From contig JAVHZZ010000011.1 of the NCBI GenBank assembly GCA_036250195.1, positions 59,958,919-60,022,918 on the forward strand: DNA of 64,000 nucleotides, read 5' to 3'. The stretch is from Mixophyes australis. Its lineage: Eukaryota > Chordata > Amphibia > Anura > Limnodynastidae. Of the stretch, positions 11,591 to 23,519 are shown piece after piece; position 1 is the stretch's first letter, and every line of letters starts with the position of its first letter. Under the pieces are notes generated by a model. It saw only the letters and a program-made list of their open reading frames with translations. It was not told the DNA's origin and made no database searches. The position numbers were made by a program, and so were the translations under genes.

Positions 11591-12542
11591 CAGTGGTTCC
11601 CAAACTTTTTCAGTTCGCGGTGCCCTTAGAGTTTCCATAATTTTTATAAGGCACCCCTCCAAAATAATTACCAAGCAGTCCCATTTTATAAGTAGTTGGG
11701 TCAAAATAACGTAATAAATATTTAGGTTAGGACAGAAATACTTAGTAAGCTGTTTGCAAAAATAATACACATAAATCTATATTTTATTCAATTATATTTC
11801 TGTCAAAGAATAATTTACAGCTAATATTAAGAGGAATAAGATCAAACAAAATAAAACAATATGTACAAAAATCATCACACTGTGCCCATTCACGATCACA
11901 CTGTGCCCATTCATCTTCACACTGTGCCCCTTCATCCTCACTCTGGGCCCCTTCATCCTCACTCTCTTCTGTGCCTCCTTCATCAACACACACTCCGTGG
12001 TCCCTTCATCCACACACTCTGTGCCCTCCTTCATCCAACACACTCTGTGCCCTCCTTCATCCACACACTCTGTGCCTTCCTTCATCCACACACTCTGTGC
12101 CCCTTTCATCCACATTCTGGGCCCTCATTCATCCACACACTCTGTGCCCTCCTTCATCCACACTCTGACCCTCTTCATCCTCACTCTGCCCCACTTCATC
12201 CTCACTCTGCCTCCTCCTTCATTCTTTTGCCCCTCCATTGCTGTTTTCTATCACCATTTCCCTCCGTTTCTTTACTTACCATACTTGGCCTTCTTTCTTC
12301 TATTTCTTCTGTCTTTTATTCTGTCTTTTTCCCAATCCGACGGTGCCCGGGACCCAGCATCCTCCTCTCTCCTGCCGCTTATCACTGAATATGTCGGGTG
12401 TGATGACGAGGAGTGAGGAGGATGCTGGGTCCCGGGCACCCCCGGATTGGCGAGTATTTTTTTTTTTTCGCATGGCCATGGCACTGCTTTGACAGCACCA
12501 GGGCACCCCTAGGAACCGCGGCACACACTTTGGGAACTGCTG
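11591..12542 (-). mobile_element. Non-autonomous hAT element (copy A) in LINE ORF2
   Basis: The ends are inverted repeats (CAGTGGTTCCCAAACTT at left, AAGTGTGTGCCGCGG-type at right when reversed). The 8-bp target duplication TCATATGC is perfect (11583-11590 and 12543-12550), the hAT size class. Inside are a C/T-rich minisatellite (about 11870-12215, units ending CACTCTGTGCCC), a minus-strand splice-donor-like GTAAGTA (12273-12279) and a GC-rich hairpin (12345-12435). It encodes no transposase. Read by the order of hairpin, splice donor and minisatellite, its working orientation is minus. Confidence 0.92.
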
Positions 12543-12550
12543 TCATATGC

Positions 12551-15500
12551 TGAGATTGAACCCATTAGCCTGTCAGATCACTCTCCTATCTGGTTTAAAT
12601 TAGAGACTAATCCAAACCTGGGTGACTATAGGCAATGACACTTCCCTACGGGATTAGCATCCTCACAACAATTGAAAAACAAATTAGATGCAACTTGGTT
12701 TATGTATGTACAAAACAACAAGGATCATGTCTCGGATCTGATTCTATAATGGAAAACAGCGAAAGCAGTTTTGAGAGGTGATATTATATCTTATACCAAA
12801 AAAATAAGGAAGGATCAATCTAAGGCGTACTTAAATTCTCAGAGAGAATGGAGACAGGTTCCAAACCCCATAAATAAAGCTCATTATAGGGAGAAGCAGG
12901 CTCATTTTGACACAGTGGTAACACAATTAAGAAATACATCTGTTAAAAAGGGGAGGTTTAAATTTTATAAATATGGAAATAAAATGAGTAGGTTACTTTC
13001 AAATCTGTTACAGGGATCACGATCTCCTACGCTTTGAGGGACGCCTCGGGTAACTTTAAATATACAGGTATACTAAACATATTTCAACATTTTTATGAAA
13101 CCCCCTATTTTAGATAACAAAACAAATTTTGTCCTCAGATGAGCTTGCCCAAATTATCAGCTTCGCAAATATCTAGTCTGATTGCTCCGATCTCAGAATA
13201 AAGAAATAATTGCAACAATTAAACATCTGAAATTAAATAAATCACCAGACCCAGATGGTTTATCTTGCGAATTTTACTAAATACTGCTCCCCCGGATATC
13301 TAAGACCCTACAAACCTTTTACAATACTACAATAACAAATAATTTTCTCCCTCTACACTTTAATACCGCCATACTGAAACTTTTGCCTAAAGTTGGTAGA
13401 GATGCTGAACTACCGAATTCTTATAGACCAAGTTTTTACAGACCAATTTCGCTTCTAAATACTGGCTACAAAATCCTAACAAAAATACATGCAGAACGCT
13501 TGAAAAGGTATACATTCAGACCAAAGTGTATTTATATGGGGGAGGAACTCTGTCTCCAATTTCAGGAAAGTTATTACAGTACTCCAGTCAGAATTGGAGA
13601 GTGATAAAGGTGATCCTACACTTTTGTTTTCATTAGATGCCGAGAAGGTTTTTGACATAGCAAATTGGGATCATCTCTATGAAACATTATCTAGATTTGG
13701 ATGTCCTACACAATTTGGCACCTTTCACCATCGGCAAAGGGACGCGTCAGATTTCCCACCGTTCCGACTCCTATTTGGTATTTGGCAATTGGCTGTAGCG
13801 CTTAGACAAAACCACTCGTTCTTGGGAATCATGGTACAGAAAGCAGAGGTAATATTCTCACTTTCGCAGATGATATGCTACTCTTCATATCAAAACCGAA
13901 ACCTCTATTCCGGTGATTCCGAGGATATAGACCAATTTAGCTCGTTTAATTTTCAGAAATCGGAAATATTGCACCCAGGCAAACCCCAAATGAAAAACAA
14001 TGCTCACATCATATTGGCCCTTTCAGAGTGCTAAAACCTGCACTCAAATATTTAGGAAGTTATATAACTCCATCCCCAAAACAACTGTACCACAACAATT
14101 TTACCCCTTTCATCAAAAAGATTCAAGAGCAACTAAACATTTAGAAACATCTATGGGTCTTTATGATGTGGAGGGTTGCAATGATTAAGAGTATAATTTT
14201 CCCTAAACTCACTTACCCTATGCAAATGCTTCCCATAGCACTTAGTAAAATAGATGTGCCAAAATGCACTGCTCTTTTCAATTTGTGTGGCAACAGAAAA
14301 AGTCTAGAATCGCGAGACAGAGACTCATATTACCTAAATGAAACGGGGGTTTGGGCTTCCCCGATATTCAGGTTTTCAATAAGATGGCAATGTTTAGATA
14401 CATATCAGATTGGCTATTGCACCTTAAACATTTTACTAATAGAATCCTATAAGAATTTGTTTTTTTTCCATATGCAATGGCTGCGCTTGTCCATCTGCCT
14501 AGACACTAGTTCCCCCTGTCTTGGCACATAATATCCTCTTTAAAGATAAAAAATGCCACATGGTGGGCAATAAATAAAAAAGTATTTACCAATTTGGGGC
14601 AACCCCCTTCACTTACTAATCAAAGCTATAAGGTTTGGAGGGAGAAAGTTATCTTAAATGTGAAAGATGCTTTTGATCCTGGGGGTGTGATTTATACGTT
14701 ACAGCAGCTGCAGGAGATGCATGCGCTTCCACACTCCCACTTCTATTTGTACTTACAGGTGTGCCACTATATTTCAAGCAAACAACGAGCTGCATCCCAA
14801 AATGATGACAATACCACAAGTAGTCTAGAATCTTTATTGGGGGTTTTTCAATTGCATAAATTCAAAATTAAATATTTATATACAAACGTGATTAAATTAG
14901 ATGTTTCTTCTGACTGGTCTGGGGTTTGGGAATCCTGGACACGGGAAATACTGGATCTCCACCCACCAGAAGAGATATTGATTTATACAGAAAAAACACT
15001 CGGCACGGCTACAAGAAATCCATATTAAATGGCTTAACAGAGCTTATATATCTCAAATGCAGAGACGACATATGGTTGAATCCGAATCAGGCTTATGTCC
15101 GAAATGTAAGAAAGATAATTCTACGCTAATTCATAATTTTTGGTCCTGTCCAAAGAAAGTTAAATTTTTGAGCAATTAGTCACCTTCTTAAATTTTACAT
15201 TTCATTTACAATTACGCCCACATTATGAAGCATTATTGTTTGCTACCTTTGATGTCTGGAAAGAAAATATCCCAGATCCTCAGATTATTCATGTGCTAAC
15301 AGTCATAGTTACCTTAGCTAAGAAGGCCATTTTGGGCAATGGACTGCATATGCGTCTCCATCTGTCATGCAACTTAAGGTGGAATTGTTAGAAACTTTGT
15401 TTTTTTATAGGCAGTCTACCTTTTCAGACTTGGGAAAAGGGGTTAAAAATTTCTATGCCAAATGGGGCACGTATATAGAAACAATGGATAATCAAGTGCA

Positions 15501-15600
15501 GATACACATCATGCAAGTGTTCGAGGGCACCAAATGGCCTTTATTGAAAAAAATTGTAAATATGTCTACAGATATTTACTGAAGATAATTAGGTTCCTAA
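12551..15600 (+). pseudogene. LINE ORF2, endonuclease end, reverse transcriptase and C-terminus
   Basis: It continues the LINE after the hAT insertion. SLSDHSPIW closes the endonuclease. The RT follows in pieces: KSPDPDGLS, YRPISLLN, SLDAEKVFD and the catalytic FADD box at 13863-13874. Several frame changes occur (about 13250, 13600, 14030 and 15050). A C-terminal region includes WKTA/KILRW-like phrases and a Cys-containing stretch near 15090. The LINE is dead. Confidence 0.85.
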
Positions 15601-15975
15601 ATGCTGTAGTCAATCTTGAAAGTCAATTGGAAGTTGAGACTCTCGACCTCAAAATGACCTCAAGTTCCGTTCTTCCCCCCCCCCCCACATCTAGATAGAT
15701 ATTTAGAATGATTGACATCTTATGTAATTTGATTTGATACTCAGAAATATTGGGATACTGTCTTCACTGTCTCTTAAATCTTTACTACGTATTTCTTACT
15801 TTTCCTCTTCATATTTCTATCCTTATCTTCTTTTCTGTCTTTCTTTACTGCTTTCGGTATAATCTTAATTTCTTTGTACAATTTTCATTGTACAGTTCTT
15901 TGTCATAATGCTTGAAGACTATATAAATGTAATCCTCTATTGCTGTACAATAAAAATATGTTAAAAATAAAAAAG
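15600..15975 (+). other. LINE 3' UTR and A-rich tail
   Basis: Non-coding DNA with a C10 run (15677-15686). It ends in an A-rich tail with AATAAAAATA near 15950, as expected for a LINE 3' end. The next bases belong to antisense retroviral Env sequence, so the LINE appears to have inserted there. I could not identify a target duplication. Confidence 0.6.
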
Positions 15976-15976
15976 T

Positions 15977-16140
15977 ACAACACTCTTGGCCTTTTAATTT
16001 ACATACTCCTCCTCTCTCTGATAACACCACATCAAGGGCTTCTCGGTTTTGGAATGACACTTTCCTTATTTCAACTAATTCCTCATTTATAATGGAAAGT
16101 GATTCTTTAGTTTCTTTTATCATCTTATCTAAAATTTTGA
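15977..16140 (-). pseudogene. env: ERV-3 Env transmembrane-subunit fragment
   Basis: On the minus strand the DNA encodes a heptad-like segment, then QNREALDV, ERGGVC and a C-x6-CC motif (codons spanning 16003 back to 15977). This combination marks the TM subunit of gamma-type retroviral Env, where the Cys motif links TM to the surface subunit. The fragment is short and cut by the LINE tail on its downstream side. Origin is an endogenous retrovirus in the opposite orientation to ERV-1 and ERV-2. Confidence 0.8.
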
Positions 16141-18290
16141 ACTATTATTGCAGTCTGTCTCACAATATCCTAACCCCTACTGGAGGAAAAAAAAAGTGAA
16201 TACGGGAACTTTTTGTTTTTGTATTCTACTCCTCTTTTCTATACCATAGGCACTTCTCATAAACTATATCTTATCACTAGTGCAGAGATAATTTGGCTGA
16301 GGAAACAAGTTCCATTAGCCCCACCTATTAACTATGAGTATGCCCTCTTTCAACACACAAAATACAGCCCCTTGCTCAACACAAAGAAGGCCTTGTATCC
16401 TTGGCCTGGGCCGCTTTGTACCATTTGAAATTTTCCATTTTTTAAGAGGAGTTACACTGGGGTTTAGGGGATGTCATATTTACATTAAGTATGATGTCTT
16501 TCTTTGTGTCAATTAGTTTACCTAAAAATTACTGATACATTAACATAGCACAAAAACACAAAACACAAAAACTACTAAATCCTTTTTTTTTTAACAAAAA
16601 ATTAAACGACCTTCTTTCTGAGCAATGTAATAAATTTTCTTACTCACTGGGCTCTGAACTGACATACATATTTCAGTGTTACCACACACCTGCCAATGTC
16701 AAATACTGACTCATGTATGATAATGTGTATATTGTATGTATCCTTTCAAAGTGTGCTTTGCTGACTGACCTAAGTGACCTGTGCAATTGACAAAGAGTCT
16801 TTTGAAATTAGCCAGGCTCAGGAACAGATAAGCACCTCTGAGGAGTTTGTGTAAACAGAGGATGTGGATCTGACCAGGGGGGCAGAACGAGCAGAGGTGA
16901 GAATCATGCCATCTGAGATGCCAGACATATATCTCAATGGTAGATAACTCACTTTGAAAGCCATGTGTCATTTTGGGAATCAACCTGCCCTGACATTAAC
17001 AGCTTAGACTAGGTTCCAAAGGTGGGGGTGAGAGCAGTGTGAGAGGTTAAGTCAGTTGCTTTGCCTAGTAAAATTGTTCATTTTTTTGAGATCAATCTAG
17101 ATTGAAGTGTGTCATCTTTCCCAAAGTGTACCCTCCCACGTCAAGTCTTAAACTAGTAAGTTAGTGACTCTTGTTTTATTTACTATTTTATTTCTGAAAC
17201 TTATTTGTGCAACTTATTTTGTATGTCTTGTTATTAACCGTTTTGTAATTAAGACTTAGAAATATTATTCAGATTAAATACATATAATCTAGTATATTCT
17301 CTGTGATTCTTTGTGAACTTACAAAGCCAAGTGAGGCTCATGCGACATGTGTTTGTTATTTTAGTGTGTTATTAATAAGTGGTTTTGGTGAACGTAAGGA
17401 CTCCATAGTAAATCCATTGTGGTGGCAGAAAAGGTGTATTCATTGGTAAGTGACCAAGGTAACTCCAGTCACAGCCAGCTGTTTCAGATTGCTGCATCTA
17501 AGACAGACTTGGCGTTTGTGATGTATAACTGAAGTATTTTTAAACTGAAGGCAAGTTTTGTTTCTAGTGTCCCACTGCTCTGTTACCTCAGACCGAGAGA
17601 CTGGTACTATATATTAAAAGGTATATACTATATAAAAGACGTCTTTTCTCTTGCGGGAGGTATATGTGAACATAATCAACAATTTGTTTCATTGGTTACC
17701 TGTGCTGTAATTATAAGTGTGCATAGCAACAAGTTTTAAATGAGGGTTTGTCATTTTACTTGTTTTACAAGAGTCAGCAAACAGACACTATGTATCCAAG
17801 TTAAAGATGATTCCTCCAACAAATATGGTTGTGGCTACAGTGAATGCCCAAAGTCCTTTATGCAGATGGGTTCCTAACAAATTCATTGTCAGGTTTCTTG
17901 TCTCTTGTTTTCTTCACAGCAAAGACCTTTTTGGTTCCCCCAGAGCTACCTGGTGCTGACTGATGCAACCCCAAGCTGGGGTTTATTATGCCTGTCTAAA
18001 CTGGTGTACCTAGGGTTATTATCGCAAAAAGACGGGGAAGTGTCTGTGAAGATGTCTTCTTTTTCCAGCAGTGTAGGGGAAGAGGTTACCTTCTTGCAAT
18101 GTGAGGCGTGTGTCCTCGTTGACCTCTCTCCCACTTTGACCAAAGTTTAAGATATCAGGGGAACTTGGTAAGAACCTTCCCACTGATCAGACAGTCCTCA
18201 TTTCCTCACGAACACCGTTATCATCACATGGTCACCTGGATTTAGATCATGACATTAATCAATATCAGGCAGATAAGTAGAAAGTAGTGC
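16141..18290. other. Mostly unannotated; possible LTR or leader fragment around 17000-17450
   Basis: No gene recognised. At 17415-17440 the phrase TGTGGTGGCAGAAAAGG contains TGGTGGCAG, resembling a retroviral primer-binding site, and CAGAAAAGGTGTATT there recurs in the ERV-2 leader near 20733. This may be the end of an LTR and start of a leader of a related plus-strand element, but LTR limits could not be fixed. ORFs at 16711-16983 and 17905-18150 have no recognisable domain. Confidence 0.35.
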
Positions 18291-18299
18291 ATCATGGAT

Positions 18300-18600
18300 A
18301 TGCCTTATTTGTCTGCTCCCTTGAGCCAAGTATTTAAACAGTCAAGTCATTTCTTGTAGGTCAGTCTGGTAAAGGGCCCATTGCACCATTGGGGACTTTG
18401 CTAAAAAGTTTCATAAGGCGAAATATGCAAGGGTCCTCTGGGTGTGATAATCATGTTGTGCAACTGTTGCTTTATACCAATCAAATCACACATTAGTTTA
18501 AACATTTTACCTGTGAAATGTGTACTGTGGTCAGAGGGTATCACTTGTGGTAACCCATATCTGTAAACAAATTCACAAAATATCCATTTTTCAGTTATGT
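18300..18600 (-). pseudogene. pol: ERV-3 integrase core fragment
   Basis: Minus-strand translation from about 18590 to 18440 gives YGLPQVIPSDHSTHFTG followed by a helix-rich MFKLMCDLIGI stretch. This is the retroviral integrase core around the second catalytic Asp, which is retained here (PSD). Stops follow. It has the same orientation as the Env fragment at 16.0-16.1 kb and lies upstream of it in that reading direction, so the two probably belong to one element. Confidence 0.82.
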
Positions 18601-19464
18601 TCCATTTCTGTTTCTCTCTTCAAAAGCATGCCTTCTGATCTTCTGCGATATACAGATAAACCTACTAGTTCATGCATTCTAAATAGCCTATAAAGTATTT
18701 CTAAAACACAGCAGTGTTTTGGAAAGTCATTACTCTGTAAAGTCTGCATCACTAAAATCCTTCACTAGTGTCTATTTATGCTTGCTGTGGCTATGGCCAT
18801 TGGCCATGTCTCCACCCACACAAAAAATAAATTCACGCAAACACAAACCAAAATATATTGCAACCTTCTCCTCATTGGGAGTTAAATAAAATCAGTCTGG
18901 ATTATCTGGAAGGGTCCCTCTGTAAGGAGTTCTGTGGGAACAGTGGGCCTGATTCATTACTGATCTTATCTGCCATTTTTTGTGGATTTTCGCCCACTAA
19001 ATTAGTGATTTGCATTTAGAATGTACCTTAGATTTTGCTGGTTTTATTGTAAATTTGGGGGAGATGCTTGTGTTAATGTTTGTTTACACTCACCAACAGA
19101 TTGACAACAAACATCATTTGATTTCGACTTAGCAAACACATTGCTGGGCCAGTGTCTAGTAAACAATGATTTAAGTTATCTTGACTCAGTGTACTGATTT
19201 AACAGTGTACTCACAAATGATAATATGTTACCTTTTTCCATTTTGGCATAATATTTTCACAAACTACAAACAAACATTTTAAAATAAACATCTAATTTTA
19301 TTCTCATTAGACTTAATGACAATTTTCCCAAAAATATTTTTCAAAACAATAAACAAGAAAAATAGCGATTCATTTCCCCCCCCCCCCTTTTTGAGGCGGG
19401 TAAATGACTCTCTTGGTCAGTAGGGTGTGACCAACAGCGTGACAAAGGGGCAGGGGGGTAGCCA
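18601..19464. other. No gene recognised; possible MITE end near 18953
   Basis: AT-rich. GGGCCTGATTCATTA at 18953 resembles the GGG-x-ATTCA start of Harbinger-like elements elsewhere in the window, but no partner end was found. A C-run lies at 19377-19387. A purine-rich tract (AAAGGGGCAGGGGGG, 19444-19458) sits directly before the ERV-2 LTR. Confidence 0.35.
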
Positions 19465-20284
19465 TGTGTCGAAGTCAGCAAATTGGATAAAGTAATTTCA
19501 ATTGATATCGAGCAAACTTGGTTGTCTTTGTCTGAAATTATGCATAGAGCACGCTATGGCGTGGAAGGGCGTATCCAGCCGCAACACGTGGCAATAGCAA
19601 GGTTTTACAATTTTACTCACATTTACATGAACGCACACACTTGTAAATAGTACACATTAATTGTAGTTGCAACACATAGTTATTTATGTCAAAATATAGT
19701 AGTATTTATGTTTAATAAGATAAGATATATGCAGTTAAGTGAAACCCAAGGTTCAGGTTGCAGGAACTGTGTCATGTTTAGTATCATTTTAATATCCTAT
19801 TCATCAGCAGTTGTCCGGTTCATTCACCGAAGAGATCACACATTGCATACTCTAGTTAGTGATGTTAGAGAATAAAGGTTTAAAGAGATACTGACTATAA
19901 AATGCTAATAGACTAGTCGAAACTGGAGTATTGGCGGGAAAGTCGGAGCACATCCCCTGGAGAGATGACCCCCATTTTTGGATATTTTGGTTTGAACTGG
20001 CCTATGACCTGCAGTACCCTGGACCTTACTGAAGCCTGGACCAATAGAAGCAAGCCACATCATTTGCATTGTTTTACTGTATTTCTGACTGCATATAAGC
20101 AGGGGCTTTGGGCTTAGTGACCAGTTTTCTTTGACCACAGCCTTCAGACCTGAATGACTGTTCACTGGATCCAGAGCGCCTGCGATAAGTAACGGCTATA
20201 CTTATTATTATTTCGCTTGAATTATTCTGCTACTTTTGGATAATAAATTACTTTGTGCTTTGGAACACAAGTCGAGATTCGACA
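19465..20284 (+). mobile_element. ERV-2 5' LTR
   Basis: It starts TGTGTCGAAGTC and ends near GACA, and aligns with the ERV-1 LTR throughout. Regulatory signs: CCAAT at 20041, an ATTTGCAT octamer at 20072-20079, a TATA-like CATATAAG at 20092-20099 and poly(A) signal AATAAA at 20242-20247. It stands about 1 kb upstream of gag. Oddly, a polypurine tract of the kind normally found before a 3' LTR precedes it. Confidence 0.85.
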
Positions 20285-21309
20285 ATCGTTATTGGATAGC
20301 GACAAAACGTGCATAACAATTTGGGAGCTTGCAGCGGAAGTTACGCTACCGGATGATACGCAATACCTACGGATTTCGGTTCCTCAACAAAGGGTGGAGA
20401 CGCGTCATATACGGGTAAGAACGCAATGTGTTCAAAACCTGTTTATCATTCTGTGTTGCGAAACCGAATGTCCGTTTTTGTATTATCTAAGGAGCGCTAA
20501 CTTGAATCTAGCTACAAAAGAGAAAACTGTTTCTTTTTATTGTCATTTTGCGTTAAATGTATTGCATTGCTTAGCGTATGTGGACTTTCTGCTTAGCGTA
20601 TGTGAACTTCCGGTAGATTTGCCACGTGTTTAGACAATCGTTTTGATAGTATGTAATACATGCATAGTATAATCACTTAGTAAAGTCTCTGAAACGTTAT
20701 TACTATTGTTGGGAACTTGATTTTCTGTGCAGAAAAGGTGTATTTTATGTGATTTGGTTACTTAAATACACTAAGGTTTGATCTATTGTTGAAGAGTGTC
20801 AGTTTCTGTCTGACAAGGCAGGTGCCCAACTGGTGAATGGTATATTAGGCAGGTATACCGGGGGCGAAAACAAAGAAGGTTTTTGCAAAGCACGCACAAT
20901 AGTAATCGCAACGTTTTCTGATAATTAGTATCTTTAAGCGGTGCGATCTGACCGCACAGCTAGGCCGTGATTGTGACTTGGGAGAGCAGCTTGGAGGAAT
21001 TATGTTGGCAAGGCTGGTAATTGACTTTATCAGATGCTGCTAGTTTTAATCAACTCAACAGATTTGTTGGAGAGACAGGGTATCGAGGAGCTGATAGCCC
21101 TGTGGTCCACATTGATATTTCTGTGTTAGCGGTCCTCGTTTGGTGCGAGAGGAAGCGAGTGGACGCAGCTTGAGCAAAAACGTCCAGGGCCGTTAAAGAT
21201 CTCTAGCAGTAGATTGCGGGTGGAAAAGTGTTGAAAGTATTTGTTAGAAAGACAGGGTATCTAAGAGCTGATAGCCCTGTGGTCTGCATAGGGATTGATA
21301 TTGTTCAAC
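20285..21309 (+). other. ERV-2 leader with duplicated stem-loop
   Basis: Untranslated leader between LTR and gag. Two direct repeats about 177-180 bp apart (21061-21110 and 21241-21290) each hold ACAGGGTATC...GATAGCCCTGT, which can pair into a stem-loop. Retroviral leaders carry paired hairpins for RNA dimerisation and packaging, so this is a reasonable candidate by position. A clear primer-binding site was not identified. Confidence 0.6.
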
Positions 21310-22410
21310 ATGGGTGCTAAGCATACGTTAGAGATGGCCGATATACTGCCTAAGGAAGGGCCTATTGGTTCAGCGAGATCTCTTATGTGTAAGAAATATG
21401 GTGCATACGCAACGGCGTATTGCGACACGTGGGTCAAGATGACCAAAGATTGTGTTAGGCCTTTCCCAACAATAGGGAGTTTTAATTCCGAGGTACTGAA
21501 TAATGGTAAAGATAAGGTGTGGTTGATTAAATCCGCAAAAGTGAGAACTAAACATAATGATTGTTTAAAATTGTGTCAAATAGAAGGCAACACGTGGCAG
21601 AGCAGCGAGTGCACAGCGGAAGTAGGCGTGGTGAAAAGCGCGCGCACAGCGGAAGTAGCCGTTGAGAAGCATGGAGAACTATGCGCAAGCGCGCCCCCGC
21701 CGCCCTATGCGGTAGGGGGCGTAAGTATAGCCGTTACTAAAAATGACAAAAAGGAAATTGCTAAGTTATATCGTGTTTTAAGTCAGTTTAAAGCAAGTGT
21801 TTCTGAAGAAGAGGATGAACCCACTGTAATTTCAGCCATTGCCCATGCTGTTAACATGCTAGAGGTACAGTGTAAGTATGGAAAGGGAGCAGCAGGGGCA
21901 GTGGCTGAGATAGGTGAGAGTAGTGGAGTGACCACTAGGAAGGAAAACATCCAAGGTACTGAAGCAGCAATTCCTGTGATTAATCCAGAAGGTAGTGAAC
22001 CAGTTGGTAATTATCCTGTCCGCACAATAGCAGTTCCTAATGGGAAGGCGGATATGGATGGTATAGTTCCTGTAAGAAATGTTTCAATGCATTGTCCCTG
22101 GACTAGGTCAGAACTACGTTCCATTATGACTAAATTCCCAGATCCTAGAAAAGAGTTGGCTAAGTGTCAGAAGTTTGTTAAAGACTTAGGAAATGCACAC
22201 GAACCAACCAATAAGGATTGGCGAGTGGTGTTGAGGGCATGCCTTCCTCCCAATACTAACATACAAAAATGTATTAAAGATTGTTTGTTGGAGGAAGACA
22301 ACACCTTGACAGATGAGGATAATCAAGAGAATATTGAGAAAATTGTCTCACATTTAGCCATCTATTTTCCAGTAGTATTAAATTGGAGTAAAATTTTCAC
22401 CATAAAATAA
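21310..22410 (+). pseudogene. gag: ERV-2 gag: matrix, late domain and capsid
   Basis: I chose the ATG at 21310 because it gives Met-Gly-Ala-Lys, a myristoylation-type N-terminus expected of retroviral matrix. A PPPPY late-domain motif occurs about 130 residues in, the signal that recruits ESCRT-linked ubiquitin ligases for budding. The rest is capsid-like. The reading frame ends at a TAA at 22408-22410. The same position in ERV-1 is a sense codon, so this stop is likely a disabling mutation within capsid rather than the natural gag end. Confidence 0.85.
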
Positions 22411-22900
22411 AAAGATAGTGAAACTGCAGCGGATTGCTTTGCTAGAGCTCTTACATCAATGACACAGTTTACTGGGATAGCAGATATAAGGGAAAACCCA
22501 CATCATAGGGAGGTAGCTGTAACGGTACTAATGGATGGTCTAAAGGAAAACCTAAAGACAAGGGTACAAACCTCAACACCTGGTTGGAGGGGCAGCACAG
22601 TAGATTCTCTTAGAATTGCCGTGGAGCACGACAAAAATATTTTTAGAAAGAAGGAAGAGAAAAGTGACAGGTTGATGACGGCGAGTATACAAGCCTTAGA
22701 GGGAAGACACACATGACCTCAAGCATATGACTCACATAAACAGAGATATAGAGTAGTGAAGTGTTACAACTGTCATGAAGAGGGACATATCATGAAATAT
22801 TATAAAAACGAAAGATACAATACACATAGGGGTGGGACACAGATACCCAAAAAGGAGAGACACACATAGGTTAGAAGATTCACAGCTACCAGCGCATATA
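22411..22900 (+). pseudogene. gag: ERV-2 gag 3' part: capsid end and nucleocapsid
   Basis: It continues capsid after the premature stop in the same frame (RENPHHREVAV, VLMDGLK, to 22716). A nucleocapsid zinc knuckle follows at about 22765, read as CYNCHEEGHIMKYY: the final Cys of the CCHC motif is replaced by Tyr, unlike the intact knuckle in ERV-1. This would impair zinc binding and RNA packaging. Confidence 0.8.
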
Positions 22901-22972
22901 ATAGCAGCAAATGCTGCGCGGGAAAGCGACAGTCAGAGATAGGGGTTAGGTTCTACCTGTAGTCTACAGCCA

Positions 22973-23515
22973 GTGAGGTTAACTGAGAGTCTGAGGGAAG
23001 AACCTACAATGATAATTGACATAGCTGGTAGGAAGCAAACTTTTCTTGTAGATACAGGGGCGGCCAGATCTGTAATAACCTCTACTTTCAATCTACAGGT
23101 GACTAGTAAAACTATTCCAGCTATGGGGGTAACAGGGAGAGTGTTACATTACCCTTTAACTAAACTCACAGAAGTTACTATCAGGCCTCTGCATACCAAA
23201 CATTCGTTTCTCTTGGCTGCAGCAGCTCCTACTAACTTGCTGGGAAGGGACTTGTTATGCAAAATGGGATGTGTCATATATTGTACCCCTGATGGTGTAT
23301 TTATAGATATACCAGAGAAGGTTGCGCATGAGGTACAGGATATATTGGACATCCCACAAAGGTTAATGTTGCACTCTACCGTTATAGAACAAAGTCCATC
23401 TCAGGTAAAGGGGATGTTGCTGGAAATACCGGGTTCCCTATTGACCAAAGATGGACAGGACACTGGATTGATGGAAAATGTAGCTCATGTGATGGTAAAT
23501 CTAAAAAAGTGGTAG
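22973..23515 (+). pseudogene. pro: ERV-2 protease
   Basis: Retroviral aspartic protease domain: the active-site box LVDTGAARS and, about 80 residues later, the LLGRDLL flap/C-terminal signature. The protein would cleave Gag-Pol as a homodimer. The catalytic Asp is present. The downstream end runs into RT in another frame, so Pol is not continuous. Confidence 0.85.
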
Positions 23516-23519
23516 GATA

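Noticed and set aside
11784..12416. ORFs on both strands in copy A
   Set aside because: Minisatellite translation; the element is non-coding and hAT-bounded.
17905..18150. Possible protein at 17.9-18.15 kb on either strand
   Set aside because: Both strands are open over the same stretch, neither has a recognisable motif.
20253..20633. 126-codon ORF spanning the end of the ERV-2 LTR
   Set aside because: It crosses the LTR/leader junction and has no domain; unlikely to be a gene.
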